Assembly (NCBI GenBank): GCA_003647525.1
Contig: QMMZ01000060.1
Coordinates: 1-8,351 of the forward strand
Length of the DNA: 8,351 nucleotides
Direction of reading: 5' to 3'
Source: Deltaproteobacteria bacterium
Lineage (GTDB): Bacteria > Desulfobacterota > Desulfobacteria > Desulfobacterales > ETH-SRB1
Shown here: positions 1 through 5,808 of the stretch, one piece after another
How positions within the stretch are numbered: the stretch's first letter is position 1
How the letters are laid out: each line of letters opens with the position of its first letter
Notes under the pieces: model-generated
What the model was told of the DNA's origin: nothing
Databases searched by the model: none
The model's input: only the letters and a program-made list of their open reading frames with translations
Program-made: the position numbers and the translations under genes

Positions 1-317
1 AAAAAAACAAAATGTTACTTGTATGTATGCTTTTAGGTCTCTTTTTTACCTCATACGCTTTTGCACACACACCCTTTTGTTCGTGTTCGAATAATGGGGA
101 TGGAACTATTCTTTGCGAGGGTGGATTTCTTGATGGTTCCTCGGCTGTTGGTGTAAGAATACAAGTGGTAGATGCCAATGGAAAAATACTAATTGAAGGA
201 TATATGAATAAAAAAAGCGAATTCAGGTTCAATAAGCCTTCAGGCGAATATACGGTCATTCTTGATGCAGGCTTTGAGCACACCGTGACAGTACCAGGTT
301 CAGAGATTACGGAGTAG
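1..317 (+). CDS. Small periplasmic NikL/CbiL-like protein, Cys-containing (5' end probably outside window)
   Basis: An ATG lies at 12, but no Shine-Dalgarno sequence precedes it. The frame is open to the left edge and adds Lys-Asn-Lys, a typical signal-peptide n-region, so the true start is probably just outside. Numbered from ATG 12, residues 1-18 are a hydrophobic signal peptide ending SYAFA, with predicted cleavage before His19. The mature protein would begin with HTPFCSC and has a third Cys at 35 and a His at 90. The rest (about 45-95) reads as a small beta-sandwich of the carboxypeptidase-regulatory/NikL type (VRIQVVDANGKIL, then a GEYTVILDAG-like strand). It is clearly related to the protein at 5190-5519, sharing the pattern H...V-V-D-x-x-GK-x-x-x-x-G-x-x-x-K...F-x-F...V-L-x-A. 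NikL/CbiL-type proteins accompany nickel/cobalt transporters. A metal-binding or metal-delivery role here is inference. The gene ends 2 nt before the ATPase gene, so the two are probably co-transcribed. Confidence 0.75.
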   Translation, partial: KNKMLLVCMLLGLFFTSYAFAHTPFCSCSNNGDGTILCEGGFLDGSSAVGVRIQVVDANGKILIEGYMNKKSEFRFNKPSGEYTVILDAGFEHTVTVPGSEITE

Positions 318-319
318 TA

Positions 320-1780
320 GTGAAAACAATGTACCATCCCTATACACCATCAAGGCAGGATCCCGACTTTTTGGAAAGAACGGCAACGGGTCGTGATAAG
401 CTCTTGTCAGCCCTGCTCGCCGGTATTGAACAAAAATCACGACAACCTAAGCACCAGCTTTTGATCGGTCCTCGGGGCATCGGGAAAAGTCATGTCATTG
501 CATTACTTCACCACAAGATAAAAAGCTCCTCGCGCTTAATGGCAAAATGGTTGCCTGTCTCTTTTCCTGAGGAGGCAGCAGGGATTATTACGCTTAGAGA
601 CTTCATGGAGAAAGTGACAAGGCTTTCCGGTGAAAAACTGGAAAACGAGGGATTATCTGATGATGCCATGAAACTCAGGGAAATACTTGAGGTTACGGAT
701 GGAGAGTCAAGCAACCAGAAGGCCGCAAATCAGATTAGGTCATTTTTGATCGAATGGACAAAGAAGAATCAGAGAAAAATTTTGATATTTCTGGAAAATG
801 CAGATCGAGTGATCGGAGATCGCATAACAAAAAGGCTTCCGGACGAAAGATGGCTGGCCGATCTTTTGATGAATGAGGACATATTCTATCTGATTGCCAC
901 CTCAGCCACCTTTTTTAAACAGACAACAGACGAGGAGCATCCTCTCTGCGAGCTTTTCCGGGTCGACGTAATTGATGAATTGAGTCTTGAGGAATCAACT
1001 GAACTGCTGATAAAGTATGCCGCTGAGGAAGGACGCAACGCGCTTGCAAAGAAACTTAAGACAAGAACCAACAGGGCTCAAGCGATATACACACTTGCAG
1101 GAGGAAATCCCCGCTTGCTGATAATGCTCTACATCCTTATCCGGAATTCGGATGCAAACATAACGAACGTGGAAGCCGGTTTTTTCAGTCTGCTGGAGGA
1201 TCTCACACCCTATTTCCAGTCATGCATGGCTCAGTTGACTGCTCAGGAGGAAAAAGTCCTGGTGGCTTTTGCAGAGGGGCCTGAGTTTCTTGGACCTGAG
1301 GAAGTTGGCCGAAATATTCATATGTCGACCGATAAAGTCACGGCCCACCTGCAAAGACTCAAATCGACCGGTTTTGTCAAAGAGATAGAAAAATCAATCA
1401 AGGGGAATGAATGGACGCTATATCGGCTTTCCGCAACCAGCTTCCGTTACTGGTACCAGATGAATTCAGAGCAGAACAGAGAGATGAGTGAAATATTCAT
1501 CCGATTCCTCATTCTCTATTATACTTACTCTGAGATTGAGCAGATATATCTCTCCCGGAGCACAATATTACTGGAAGGTAAGAACGCCTCTACTGTGGGA
1601 ACAGACGCGCGCAGAGAACTGCGGTATCTTGAGGTAGCGATGCGTTTGGCGAAAAAGGAGGAGATACAAACACTTTTGACCTCACTGGAAAAGGGTCTCA
1701 ATAAGAAAAGTCCTTCTGAGGGAATCAAACACATCTATGAGGACTTATTAAAATCAATCCGGAATATCCTTCGATTCTGA
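320..1780 (+). CDS. AAA+/Orc-like (archaeal-type) ATPase with C-terminal winged helix, 486 aa
   Basis: This is a predicted cytoplasmic P-loop ATPase. Visible in order are an N-terminal GRDKLLSALL box (about 24-33), Walker A GPRGIGKS (50-57), a Walker B-like strand KILIFLEN (153-160), a sensor-1-like IATSATFF (192-199) and a sensor-2-like GGNPRLL (261-267). The Walker B strand ends in Glu-Asn rather than the usual Asp-Glu. A winged-helix-like region follows (about 306-380: LTAQEEKVLVAF, then a recognition-helix-like stretch, ending YRLSATSFRYWY). The C-terminal 100 residues are helical with no motif I recognise. The layout resembles Orc/Cdc6-like and archaeal-type ATPase families, whose bacterial members have varied and mostly unknown roles. 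The GTG start at 320 is chosen because GGAG (311-314) lies 5 nt upstream; ATG 329 is the alternative. The gene sits 2 nt after a NikL-like gene and 1 nt before a membrane-protein gene, so it is operonic. A regulatory or chaperone-like role in metal uptake is only inference. Confidence 0.85.
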   Translation: MKTMYHPYTPSRQDPDFLERTATGRDKLLSALLAGIEQKSRQPKHQLLIGPRGIGKSHVIALLHHKIKSSSRLMAKWLPVSFPEEAAGIITLRDFMEKVTRLSGEKLENEGLSDDAMKLREILEVTDGESSNQKAANQIRSFLIEWTKKNQRKILIFLENADRVIGDRITKRLPDERWLADLLMNEDIFYLIATSATFFKQTTDEEHPLCELFRVDVIDELSLEESTELLIKYAAEEGRNALAKKLKTRTNRAQAIYTLAGGNPRLLIMLYILIRNSDANITNVEAGFFSLLEDLTPYFQSCMAQLTAQEEKVLVAFAEGPEFLGPEEVGRNIHMSTDKVTAHLQRLKSTGFVKEIEKSIKGNEWTLYRLSATSFRYWYQMNSEQNREMSEIFIRFLILYYTYSEIEQIYLSRSTILLEGKNASTVGTDARRELRYLEVAMRLAKKEEIQTLLTSLEKGLNKKSPSEGIKHIYEDLLKSIRNILRF

Positions 1781-1781
1781 T

Positions 1782-2414
1782 ATGCATACACAAATAGTAA
1801 AACCGACCGGTTCAAGTCGTGAGGGCCTGTATTTTGTTTTGACCACTGCTGTAGTTATTGCAGTGGCAGCAATCTGCATTATACACAGGACCAGAGCTGA
1901 ACCTGAAAGGGTTCTGTTCGAATACCAGATAAGCGGGTATAAAGATCTTAACAGTTTCAAACAGGGGACGTTTGTCGCCCTCTATACCGCAGCCATGGAG
2001 ATTGATGCCGCCCACGACAATAATGAGGGAACGTGGCTCTCAGTGAAAGACCTGCAAGAACGATTTATGCCTCCATTTGCTCATGATCGTGTATGGGCCA
2101 TGAGCGGAAAGCTTATCTGGACACAAAAGATATTAAACAATGATATGATACATGCAACAGCGTATCTTGGGAAACCGTCCATTTCTGATATCTCAGGCTC
2201 TTTTTTGCTTGTCCTGCTGCATAACCACAGCACGGAAGGAGACTACCAGATCGGGGAGCCGGAACACGATGAGGAGCCATTTAAGATATGGTATTCTGGC
2301 GAAATTGATATGGATTTTCCTGAAAAGTTGAGCGTACGTAGTCTGGCTATAATGGGATGGAAAGAGGTTATCCCGTATACAGGTGATGACGAGATGAAAA
2401 GGATAAAAGGATAG
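1782..2414 (+). CDS. Single-pass membrane protein with His/acidic clusters, unknown function, 210 aa
   Basis: There is one hydrophobic segment at about residues 16-34 (GLYFVLTTAVVIAVAAICII), followed by a soluble domain of about 175 residues. I do not recognise it firmly. It may belong to an uncharacterised family found beside metal ABC transporters (DUF6162 is my best guess, unverified). Possible metal-binding features are HNH at 147-149, EHDEE at 161-165 and scattered His at 78, 101 and 124. The domain is also rich in aromatic residues (W85, W105, W113, W170, W193). Basic residues flank both sides of the membrane segment, so orientation is uncertain; a periplasmic C-terminal domain would suit the context. 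The ATG lies 1 nt after the ATPase stop with no good Shine-Dalgarno sequence, suggesting translational coupling. The stop codon directly abuts the left arm of the palindromic element at 2415. Confidence 0.75.
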   Translation: MHTQIVKPTGSSREGLYFVLTTAVVIAVAAICIIHRTRAEPERVLFEYQISGYKDLNSFKQGTFVALYTAAMEIDAAHDNNEGTWLSVKDLQERFMPPFAHDRVWAMSGKLIWTQKILNNDMIHATAYLGKPSISDISGSFLLVLLHNHSTEGDYQIGEPEHDEEPFKIWYSGEIDMDFPEKLSVRSLAIMGWKEVIPYTGDDEMKRIKG

Positions 2415-2537
2415 ATAGACTTTCAGATAAATAATTTCACTGCGTTATCAGTCAAAATCTTCGACGACGTACAACTTAGCACGACTTACTCAGATTTTTC
2501 CTTCTAGCCTTGTGAAATGAATTATCTGAAAGTCTAT
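2415..2537. repeat. 123-bp palindromic MITE/REP-like element with 26-bp terminal inverted repeats
   Basis: The left arm 2415-2440 (begins atagactttcagata, ends tttcac) and the reverse complement of the right arm 2512-2537 match at 24 of 26 positions. A further symmetric pair, aaaatct at 2454-2460 and agatttt at 2492-2498, lies exactly mirrored about the centre at 2476. The element could therefore fold into one long imperfect hairpin. The hexamer aaggat occurs on both sides (2407-2412 and 2538-2543), a possible target-site duplication, although the left copy is 2 nt away from the arm. There is no ORF inside. The element sits between the unknown membrane-protein gene and the binding-protein gene, and its right arm supplies the spurious upstream ATG at 2517. 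It may have been a mobile non-autonomous element; a transcript-processing or attenuating effect is possible. Confidence 0.8.
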
Positions 2538-2541
2538 AAGG
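2538..2541 (+). promoter_or_regulatory. Shine-Dalgarno (AAGG) that decides the znuA-like start at 2550
   Basis: AAGG lies 8 nt before ATG 2550, immediately outside the right arm of the palindromic element. ATG 2517 lies inside that arm and has no comparable site. From 2550 the protein opens directly with a signal peptide, which supports this start. Confidence 0.55.
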
Positions 2542-2549
2542 ATGGTACT

Positions 2550-3503
2550 ATGCAAAGACTATTGGTAATCATGTTATTTATGCTGGCTATAATTTCAGGT
2601 GAAACTAATCCCGCAATTGCGGAAAAAAGACTCTGTATCGGAATTACTTTACATCCATATTACAGCTTTGTGAAAAATATAGTGGGCGATAGGGCAGATG
2701 TGGTGCCGCTGATAGGGGCCGGATTCAATCCCCACAGCTACGAGCCTAAACCGGATGACATAAAAAAAGTAATGACAATGGATGCAATCGTGATAAATGG
2801 AATCGGTCACGATGAATTTGTCTTCGAGATTATCGAGGCAGCCAGGATGAAGGACAAACTTGATATTATTTACGCAAATAAGGGAGTTGCTCTTATCCCC
2901 ATACCTGGAACCGACCCCGCCGACAAGATAGTCGATTCCCACACTTTTGTATCCATAACCACCTCAATACAACAAATATATAATATTTGCGCCGTATTGA
3001 CAAAGCTTGATCCGGAAAATGCTCAAATCTATCGAGAAAATACCCGCAACTATGCATCAAGGCTACGTCGGATGAAGGCTGAGTATATGAAAAGAGTGGC
3101 TGATATGCCGGATATTGATTTTCGCTGCGCTACTATCCATGGCGGCTATAGCTACCTTTTGCAGGAATTCGGCCTGGAAGTTACAGCGGTAATAGAACCG
3201 AGGCACGGGTTAAAACCGACTGCCAGTCAGTTACGGACTACTATTGATCTCATTGAGAAATCAGGTGTGGATGTGGTTTTTTCTGAGATGCACTTTCCTG
3301 ACAAATATGTAGACACAATCAAGGAAGCAACAGGTGTAAGGCTTTACGCATTCTCTCATATCACCGGAGGGGATTATACAGTCAAAAAATTCGAAGAAGA
3401 GATGAAATTCAACCTTGACATTTTGACCATTGCCTTGATGGATGCCTGCAGTCAACTTGATCCGGATACCAGGGATGCTGCTGGTAAAAAGAAAGAGATG
3501 TGA
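2550..3503 (+). CDS. znuA: Metal ABC transporter substrate-binding protein, ZnuA/TroA family (cluster A-I), 317 aa
   Basis: This is the periplasmic receptor that captures a divalent metal, probably Zn or Mn, and delivers it to the importer encoded just downstream. The signal peptide is about residues 1-24 (MQRLLVIMLFMLAIISG, ending AIA). Family landmarks are NPHSYEPKPDD with H62, DSH with H131 (in place of the usual DPH.W), IHGGYSYLLQEFGLE with H197, and FSEMHFPDK with E246/H248. A SHITGGDYT segment with H270 stands where many relatives have Asp. H62, H131, H197 and H270 (or E246) are candidate ligands. The helical backbone between lobes (about 134-185) is present. There is no long His-rich loop. 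The stop is 1 nt before the ATPase start. The upstream ATG 2517 would add 11 residues encoded by the palindromic element and is rejected. Zn is the most likely metal from the His ligands, but that is inference. Confidence 0.9.
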   Translation: MQRLLVIMLFMLAIISGETNPAIAEKRLCIGITLHPYYSFVKNIVGDRADVVPLIGAGFNPHSYEPKPDDIKKVMTMDAIVINGIGHDEFVFEIIEAARMKDKLDIIYANKGVALIPIPGTDPADKIVDSHTFVSITTSIQQIYNICAVLTKLDPENAQIYRENTRNYASRLRRMKAEYMKRVADMPDIDFRCATIHGGYSYLLQEFGLEVTAVIEPRHGLKPTASQLRTTIDLIEKSGVDVVFSEMHFPDKYVDTIKEATGVRLYAFSHITGGDYTVKKFEEEMKFNLDILTIALMDACSQLDPDTRDAAGKKKEM

Positions 3504-3504
3504 G

Positions 3505-4206
3505 ATGCTTACAAAAAATGAGGACCAGCCTCGCGGGCCGTCCATATGCTTTGAGATGGTCGGTCTCTGCCTGGGTAATATCACTATCCTGCAAGACGTA
3601 AGCTTTACCGTGAAGTCAGGAGACATGCATTGCCTTATCGGGCCGAACGGAGGGGGGAAAACCAGCCTTATCCTTTCACTACTCGGGCAAATGCCTCATA
3701 CCGGCCGTATCGAGATCAATTGGACAGAAGGAACAACAATCGGATATGTGCCCCAGGTGCTCGATTTTGATCGGACACTTCCGGTTACGGTAAATAACTT
3801 CATGACAATGATTTGCCAGAATATGCCTGCATTTATCCGTACAAGGAAAAGATATAAGGATATCATAAATAATGCCCTTCGGCTGGTCAGTATGGATACC
3901 AAAGGAGAACGGAGACTGGGGGAGTTATCAGGTGGTGAGATGCAACGGGTCTTATTTGCTCAGGCGCTTATTCCGTTTCCCGATCTCTTGATCCTTGATG
4001 AACCTGGCGCAGGGATAGACAGTGTCGGGGCGAGAGTCATTGAGGAAATCATCCTTGTTTTGAAAAAACAGAAAGTTACTATGGTCTGGATAAATCACGA
4101 CTTGAAGCAGGTCAAACAGATGGCTGATGCTGTTACGTGTATTCATAAACAAGTGCTTTTCTCAGGAACTCCGGATGAAGTCCTGACTACGGAAAGAGTC
4201 TTTTAG
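3505..4206 (+). CDS. znuC: Metal ABC transporter ATP-binding protein, ZnuC/MntB-like, 233 aa
   Basis: This is the cytoplasmic nucleotide-binding subunit powering metal import. All ABC motifs are intact: Walker A GPNGGGKT (46-53), Q-loop in GYVPQ (Q84), signature LSGGE (141-145), Walker B LLILDEP (161-167), a D-loop region GAGID (168-172) and switch His in INHD (H198). The length is typical of the family and there is no C-terminal regulatory extension. ATG 3505 is preferred because it lies 1 nt after the binding-protein stop, has AAAGAG 7 nt upstream, and gives a normal N-terminus. An in-frame ATG at 3442 would add 21 residues overlapping the upstream gene. The MNWINHDLKQVKQMADAV-type end of the domain is usual for Zn/Mn importers. 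Order is binding protein, ATPase, permease. Confidence 0.93.
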   Translation: MLTKNEDQPRGPSICFEMVGLCLGNITILQDVSFTVKSGDMHCLIGPNGGGKTSLILSLLGQMPHTGRIEINWTEGTTIGYVPQVLDFDRTLPVTVNNFMTMICQNMPAFIRTRKRYKDIINNALRLVSMDTKGERRLGELSGGEMQRVLFAQALIPFPDLLILDEPGAGIDSVGARVIEEIILVLKKQKVTMVWINHDLKQVKQMADAVTCIHKQVLFSGTPDEVLTTERVF

Positions 4207-4260
4207 GCCTTTGGCACGACCAGCCACGGGCTATGAAGTTCGTCAGGAGAAATCAAAAAG

Positions 4261-5169
4261 GTGGTTAGTATCTACAATTCTATAATGCCGGTTGTGCAAC
4301 GCCTGGCAGAGTCCGGATGGCTACCGGAGTCGCTCAAATACGCATTTGTGTTCAATTCTCTTGTGGCTGCCCTTGTCCTGGGGCCGGTGCTCGGCGGTAT
4401 CGGTACACTGGTTGTCACAAAGAGACTTGCTTTCTTTTCCCAGGCGATCGGAAATGCAGCGCTTACAGGTGTTGCTATCGGAATCATACTGGGAGAGCCT
4501 TATACCTCTCCATACGTTTCATTGTTCAGTTTTTGCATCATTTTTGGAATGGCCATGGTATTCACCAAGAATAGAACAAAAATGACTACTGACACCCTGA
4601 TTGCCGTATTCCTCTGTATCTCATTGGCGATCGGTGCCTGTATCCTGCTCTATGTGACCGCCAAGGTAAATGTTCACGTCCTGGACAATGTCCTTTTTGG
4701 CTCGATCCTCACTGTAAACGAGCTTGATCTGAATGTTCTGTTTGTAATTTCTTTTATCTGTATATTCTGTGGGTTGGGCTTTTATAACCGGATGGTTCTT
4801 TCCAGTTTTAATCCTAACCTTGCCCGTGTACGAGGGATAAAGGTGATCTTTCTCGAGTATCTCTTTATCCTCATGGTTACCATAATCACTGTAGCTTCAG
4901 TAAAGATCATCGGAGCGATCCTGGTGGAAGCGCTGCTTGTCATACCCGCGGCCTCAGCCCGCAACTTGAGCAGGTCAATGAGAGGTTTTTTCTTTTACAG
5001 CGCTACCTTTTCCACATTGAGCTGTGTTATCGGGATTGTTGTCCCGATGGAACTGGAAATACCGGTTCCATCAGGTGGAGCCATTATACTGGTTGCAGCC
5101 TTTTTCTTTGCTGTCACAACTGCAATAAGGCGGTTGAGACGGGCCTATCCAGCGCTTGGGAAAATATGA
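4261..5169 (+). CDS. znuB: Metal ABC transporter permease, ZnuB/MntB (ABC-3) family, 302 aa
   Basis: This integral inner-membrane subunit forms the metal translocation path. Alternating hydrophobic segments fit about eight helices (for example 25-52, 62-78, 85-102, 112-133, 157-175, 198-222, 244-262, 272-288). Family motifs include TDTLIAVFLCISLAIG (110-125), VLFGSILTVNELDL (144-157) and the cytoplasmic coupling region LVEALLVIPAASARNLSRSM (221-240). The motif that is usually S-x-A-x-x-H-A-x-L-x-G reads SQAIGNAALTG (60-70), so Asn65 stands in the His position. GTG 4261 is chosen; AGGAG at 4245-4249 is 11 nt upstream, slightly long, and ATG 4285 is an alternative with a shorter N-terminus. The 54-nt gap after the ATPase gene shows no clear signal. 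The stop overlaps an ATG (5166) of the next frame. Confidence 0.92.
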   Translation: MVSIYNSIMPVVQRLAESGWLPESLKYAFVFNSLVAALVLGPVLGGIGTLVVTKRLAFFSQAIGNAALTGVAIGIILGEPYTSPYVSLFSFCIIFGMAMVFTKNRTKMTTDTLIAVFLCISLAIGACILLYVTAKVNVHVLDNVLFGSILTVNELDLNVLFVISFICIFCGLGFYNRMVLSSFNPNLARVRGIKVIFLEYLFILMVTIITVASVKIIGAILVEALLVIPAASARNLSRSMRGFFFYSATFSTLSCVIGIVVPMELEIPVPSGGAIILVAAFFFAVTTAIRRLRRAYPALGKI

Positions 5170-5177
5170 TTCAGCTT

Positions 5178-5183
5178 AAGGAG
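5178..5183 (+). promoter_or_regulatory. Shine-Dalgarno AAGGAG that decides the start at 5190
   Basis: AAGGAG lies 6 nt before ATG 5190. The competing ATG 5166 overlaps the permease stop (ATGA) but would put eight extra residues before the signal peptide. Confidence 0.7.
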
Positions 5184-5189
5184 AATATC

Positions 5190-5519
5190 ATGAAGATTGA
5201 AAAATTGTTTTTTGTCGGAGTTATTTTAGTTTTTTGTCTGTTAACGGCAAGTTCAGCGTGGGGTCACAAGGTGCACATATTTGCCTGGGTAGAAGGAGGT
5301 ACAGTGCATACCGAAAGCTACTTTTCAGACGGAAACAAAGTTGTTAATGCTCAAATACAGGTTTTTGATAACTACGGAAAATTAATCATGTCCGGCAAAA
5401 CCGATAAAAAAGGCATATTCGCTTTTAAATTGCCGGCGTGCACGGCCCTGAGAATAGTTCTCAACGCGTCGGAAGGTCATAATGCAGAATTCGATCTCGC
5501 AGTTGACCAGGTCGATTGA
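5190..5519 (+). CDS. Small periplasmic NikL/CbiL-like protein, His-containing, 109 aa
   Basis: The signal peptide is residues 1-25 (Lys-containing n-region, hydrophobic FFVGVILVFCLL, cleavage after SSAWG). The mature protein would begin HKVHIFAWVEG, with His at positions 26, 29 and 40. A small beta-sandwich follows (QIQVFDNYGKLIMSGKTDKKGIFAFK at 55-80, shown here in part by its QIQVFDNYGK and TDKKG motifs). Near the end is a strand pair with LNASEGHNAEF (H97). This is the NikL/CbiL-type fold that accompanies ECF nickel/cobalt transporters, where an N-terminal His after the signal peptide is usual. Here it follows a Znu-type ABC importer instead. It is homologous to the protein at the left edge but has His where that one has Cys. 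The likely role is periplasmic metal binding or transfer to the importer (inference). It is the last gene of the tightly spaced importer operon. Confidence 0.85.
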   Translation: MKIEKLFFVGVILVFCLLTASSAWGHKVHIFAWVEGGTVHTESYFSDGNKVVNAQIQVFDNYGKLIMSGKTDKKGIFAFKLPACTALRIVLNASEGHNAEFDLAVDQVD

Positions 5520-5605
5520 GACTCGGCAACTTGTTTCCGAAAATGTGAAGTTATATTGGCATACTTCATTTTGTAGTTTACACTTCTTCAACATTGAAGG
5601 ATGCC

Positions 5606-5697
5606 AGCTATTAGCTGTCAGCAGTTAGCTATTAGGCAAAAACTTTATATAAAAACGGACTGTTAGGCTAATAGCTAACGGCTAATAGCTAACAGCT
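5606..5697. repeat. Imperfect palindrome of the tagctaatagc type, 30-bp arms, with 14-bp tandem repeat
   Basis: Arm 5606-5635 and the reverse complement of 5668-5697 match at 26 of 30 positions, with the inner 12 bp perfect (gttagctattag with ctaatagctaac). The right arm contains an exact tandem repeat, ggctaatagctaac at 5666-5679 and again at 5680-5693. The loop of about 32 nt is AT-rich. I have the impression that short-period 'agctaatagc' palindromes recur in many environmental genomes; whether this one is multi-copy cannot be judged here. Confidence 0.8.
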
Positions 5698-5717
5698 ATG
5701 CGCACAGATCATATTTT

Positions 5718-5746
5718 TTGAGGTATTTTACTCTTAAAAGTGTAAA
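5718..5746 (+). promoter_or_regulatory. Candidate sigma70-type promoter for the second binding-protein gene
   Basis: TTGAGG (5718-5723) and TGTAAA (5741-5746) are 17 nt apart, each matching 4 of 6 consensus positions. The -10 lies within the right 13-bp inverted-repeat arm. This is a weak match in AT-rich sequence; the context (start of a possibly separate transcription unit) is the main support. Confidence 0.25.
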
Positions 5747-5796
5747 CTACTTTGGGCTAATTATGAAGGATGCCGTTATATTGAGCGAAACCTGAG

Positions 5797-5801
5797 AGGA
5801 G
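5797..5801 (+). promoter_or_regulatory. Shine-Dalgarno AGGAG that decides the TTG start at 5809
   Basis: AGGAG lies 7 nt before TTG 5809, and the resulting protein begins directly with a signal peptide (MKQVGIAFSIFIFNIFVFF). No in-frame ATG offers a comparable site. Confidence 0.75.
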
Positions 5802-5808
5802 ATATAAA

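Larger units (their letters stand above)
5520..5808. repeat. Non-coding 289-nt stretch with nested inverted and direct repeats
   Basis: I see no gene here. Outermost is a direct repeat gttatattg (5550-5558 and 5775-5783). Inside it is a perfect 13-bp inverted repeat, gtagtttacactt (5573-5585) with aagtgtaaactac (5738-5750). A second direct repeat, tgaaggatgcc, lies at 5595-5605 and 5764-5774. At the core is a long imperfect inverted repeat described separately. There is also a small hairpin cttcaa-ca-ttgaag (5586-5599) and a weak one, tgaagt...acttca (5546-5568), followed by four T; neither is a convincing terminator. The stretch separates the importer operon from the second binding-protein gene and may carry that gene's promoter. 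Confidence 0.75.

Noticed and set aside
2517..2549. Upstream ATG extending the znuA-like protein by 11 residues
   Set aside because: The added codons lie mostly within the right arm of the palindromic element, lack a ribosome site, and would precede a normal signal peptide.
3442..3504. Upstream ATG extending the ABC ATPase by 21 residues
   Set aside because: It overlaps the end of the binding-protein gene and adds sequence atypical for the family; ATG 3505 sits at normal operon spacing.
4292..4585. Two overlapping + strand open frames inside the permease gene
   Set aside because: They are rich in Arg, Cys and His, typical of out-of-frame reading, and the permease frame fully explains the region.
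5546..5572. Hairpin tgaagt...acttca followed by TTTT as a terminator of the importer operon
   Set aside because: The 6-bp stem with an 11-nt loop and only four T is too weak to call.
5776..5801. CCTGAGAGGAG and GCGAAACC resembling pieces of thiamine or cobalamin riboswitches
   Set aside because: Only short matches are present, the rest of either riboswitch core is absent, and the AGGAG is simply the ribosome-binding site.
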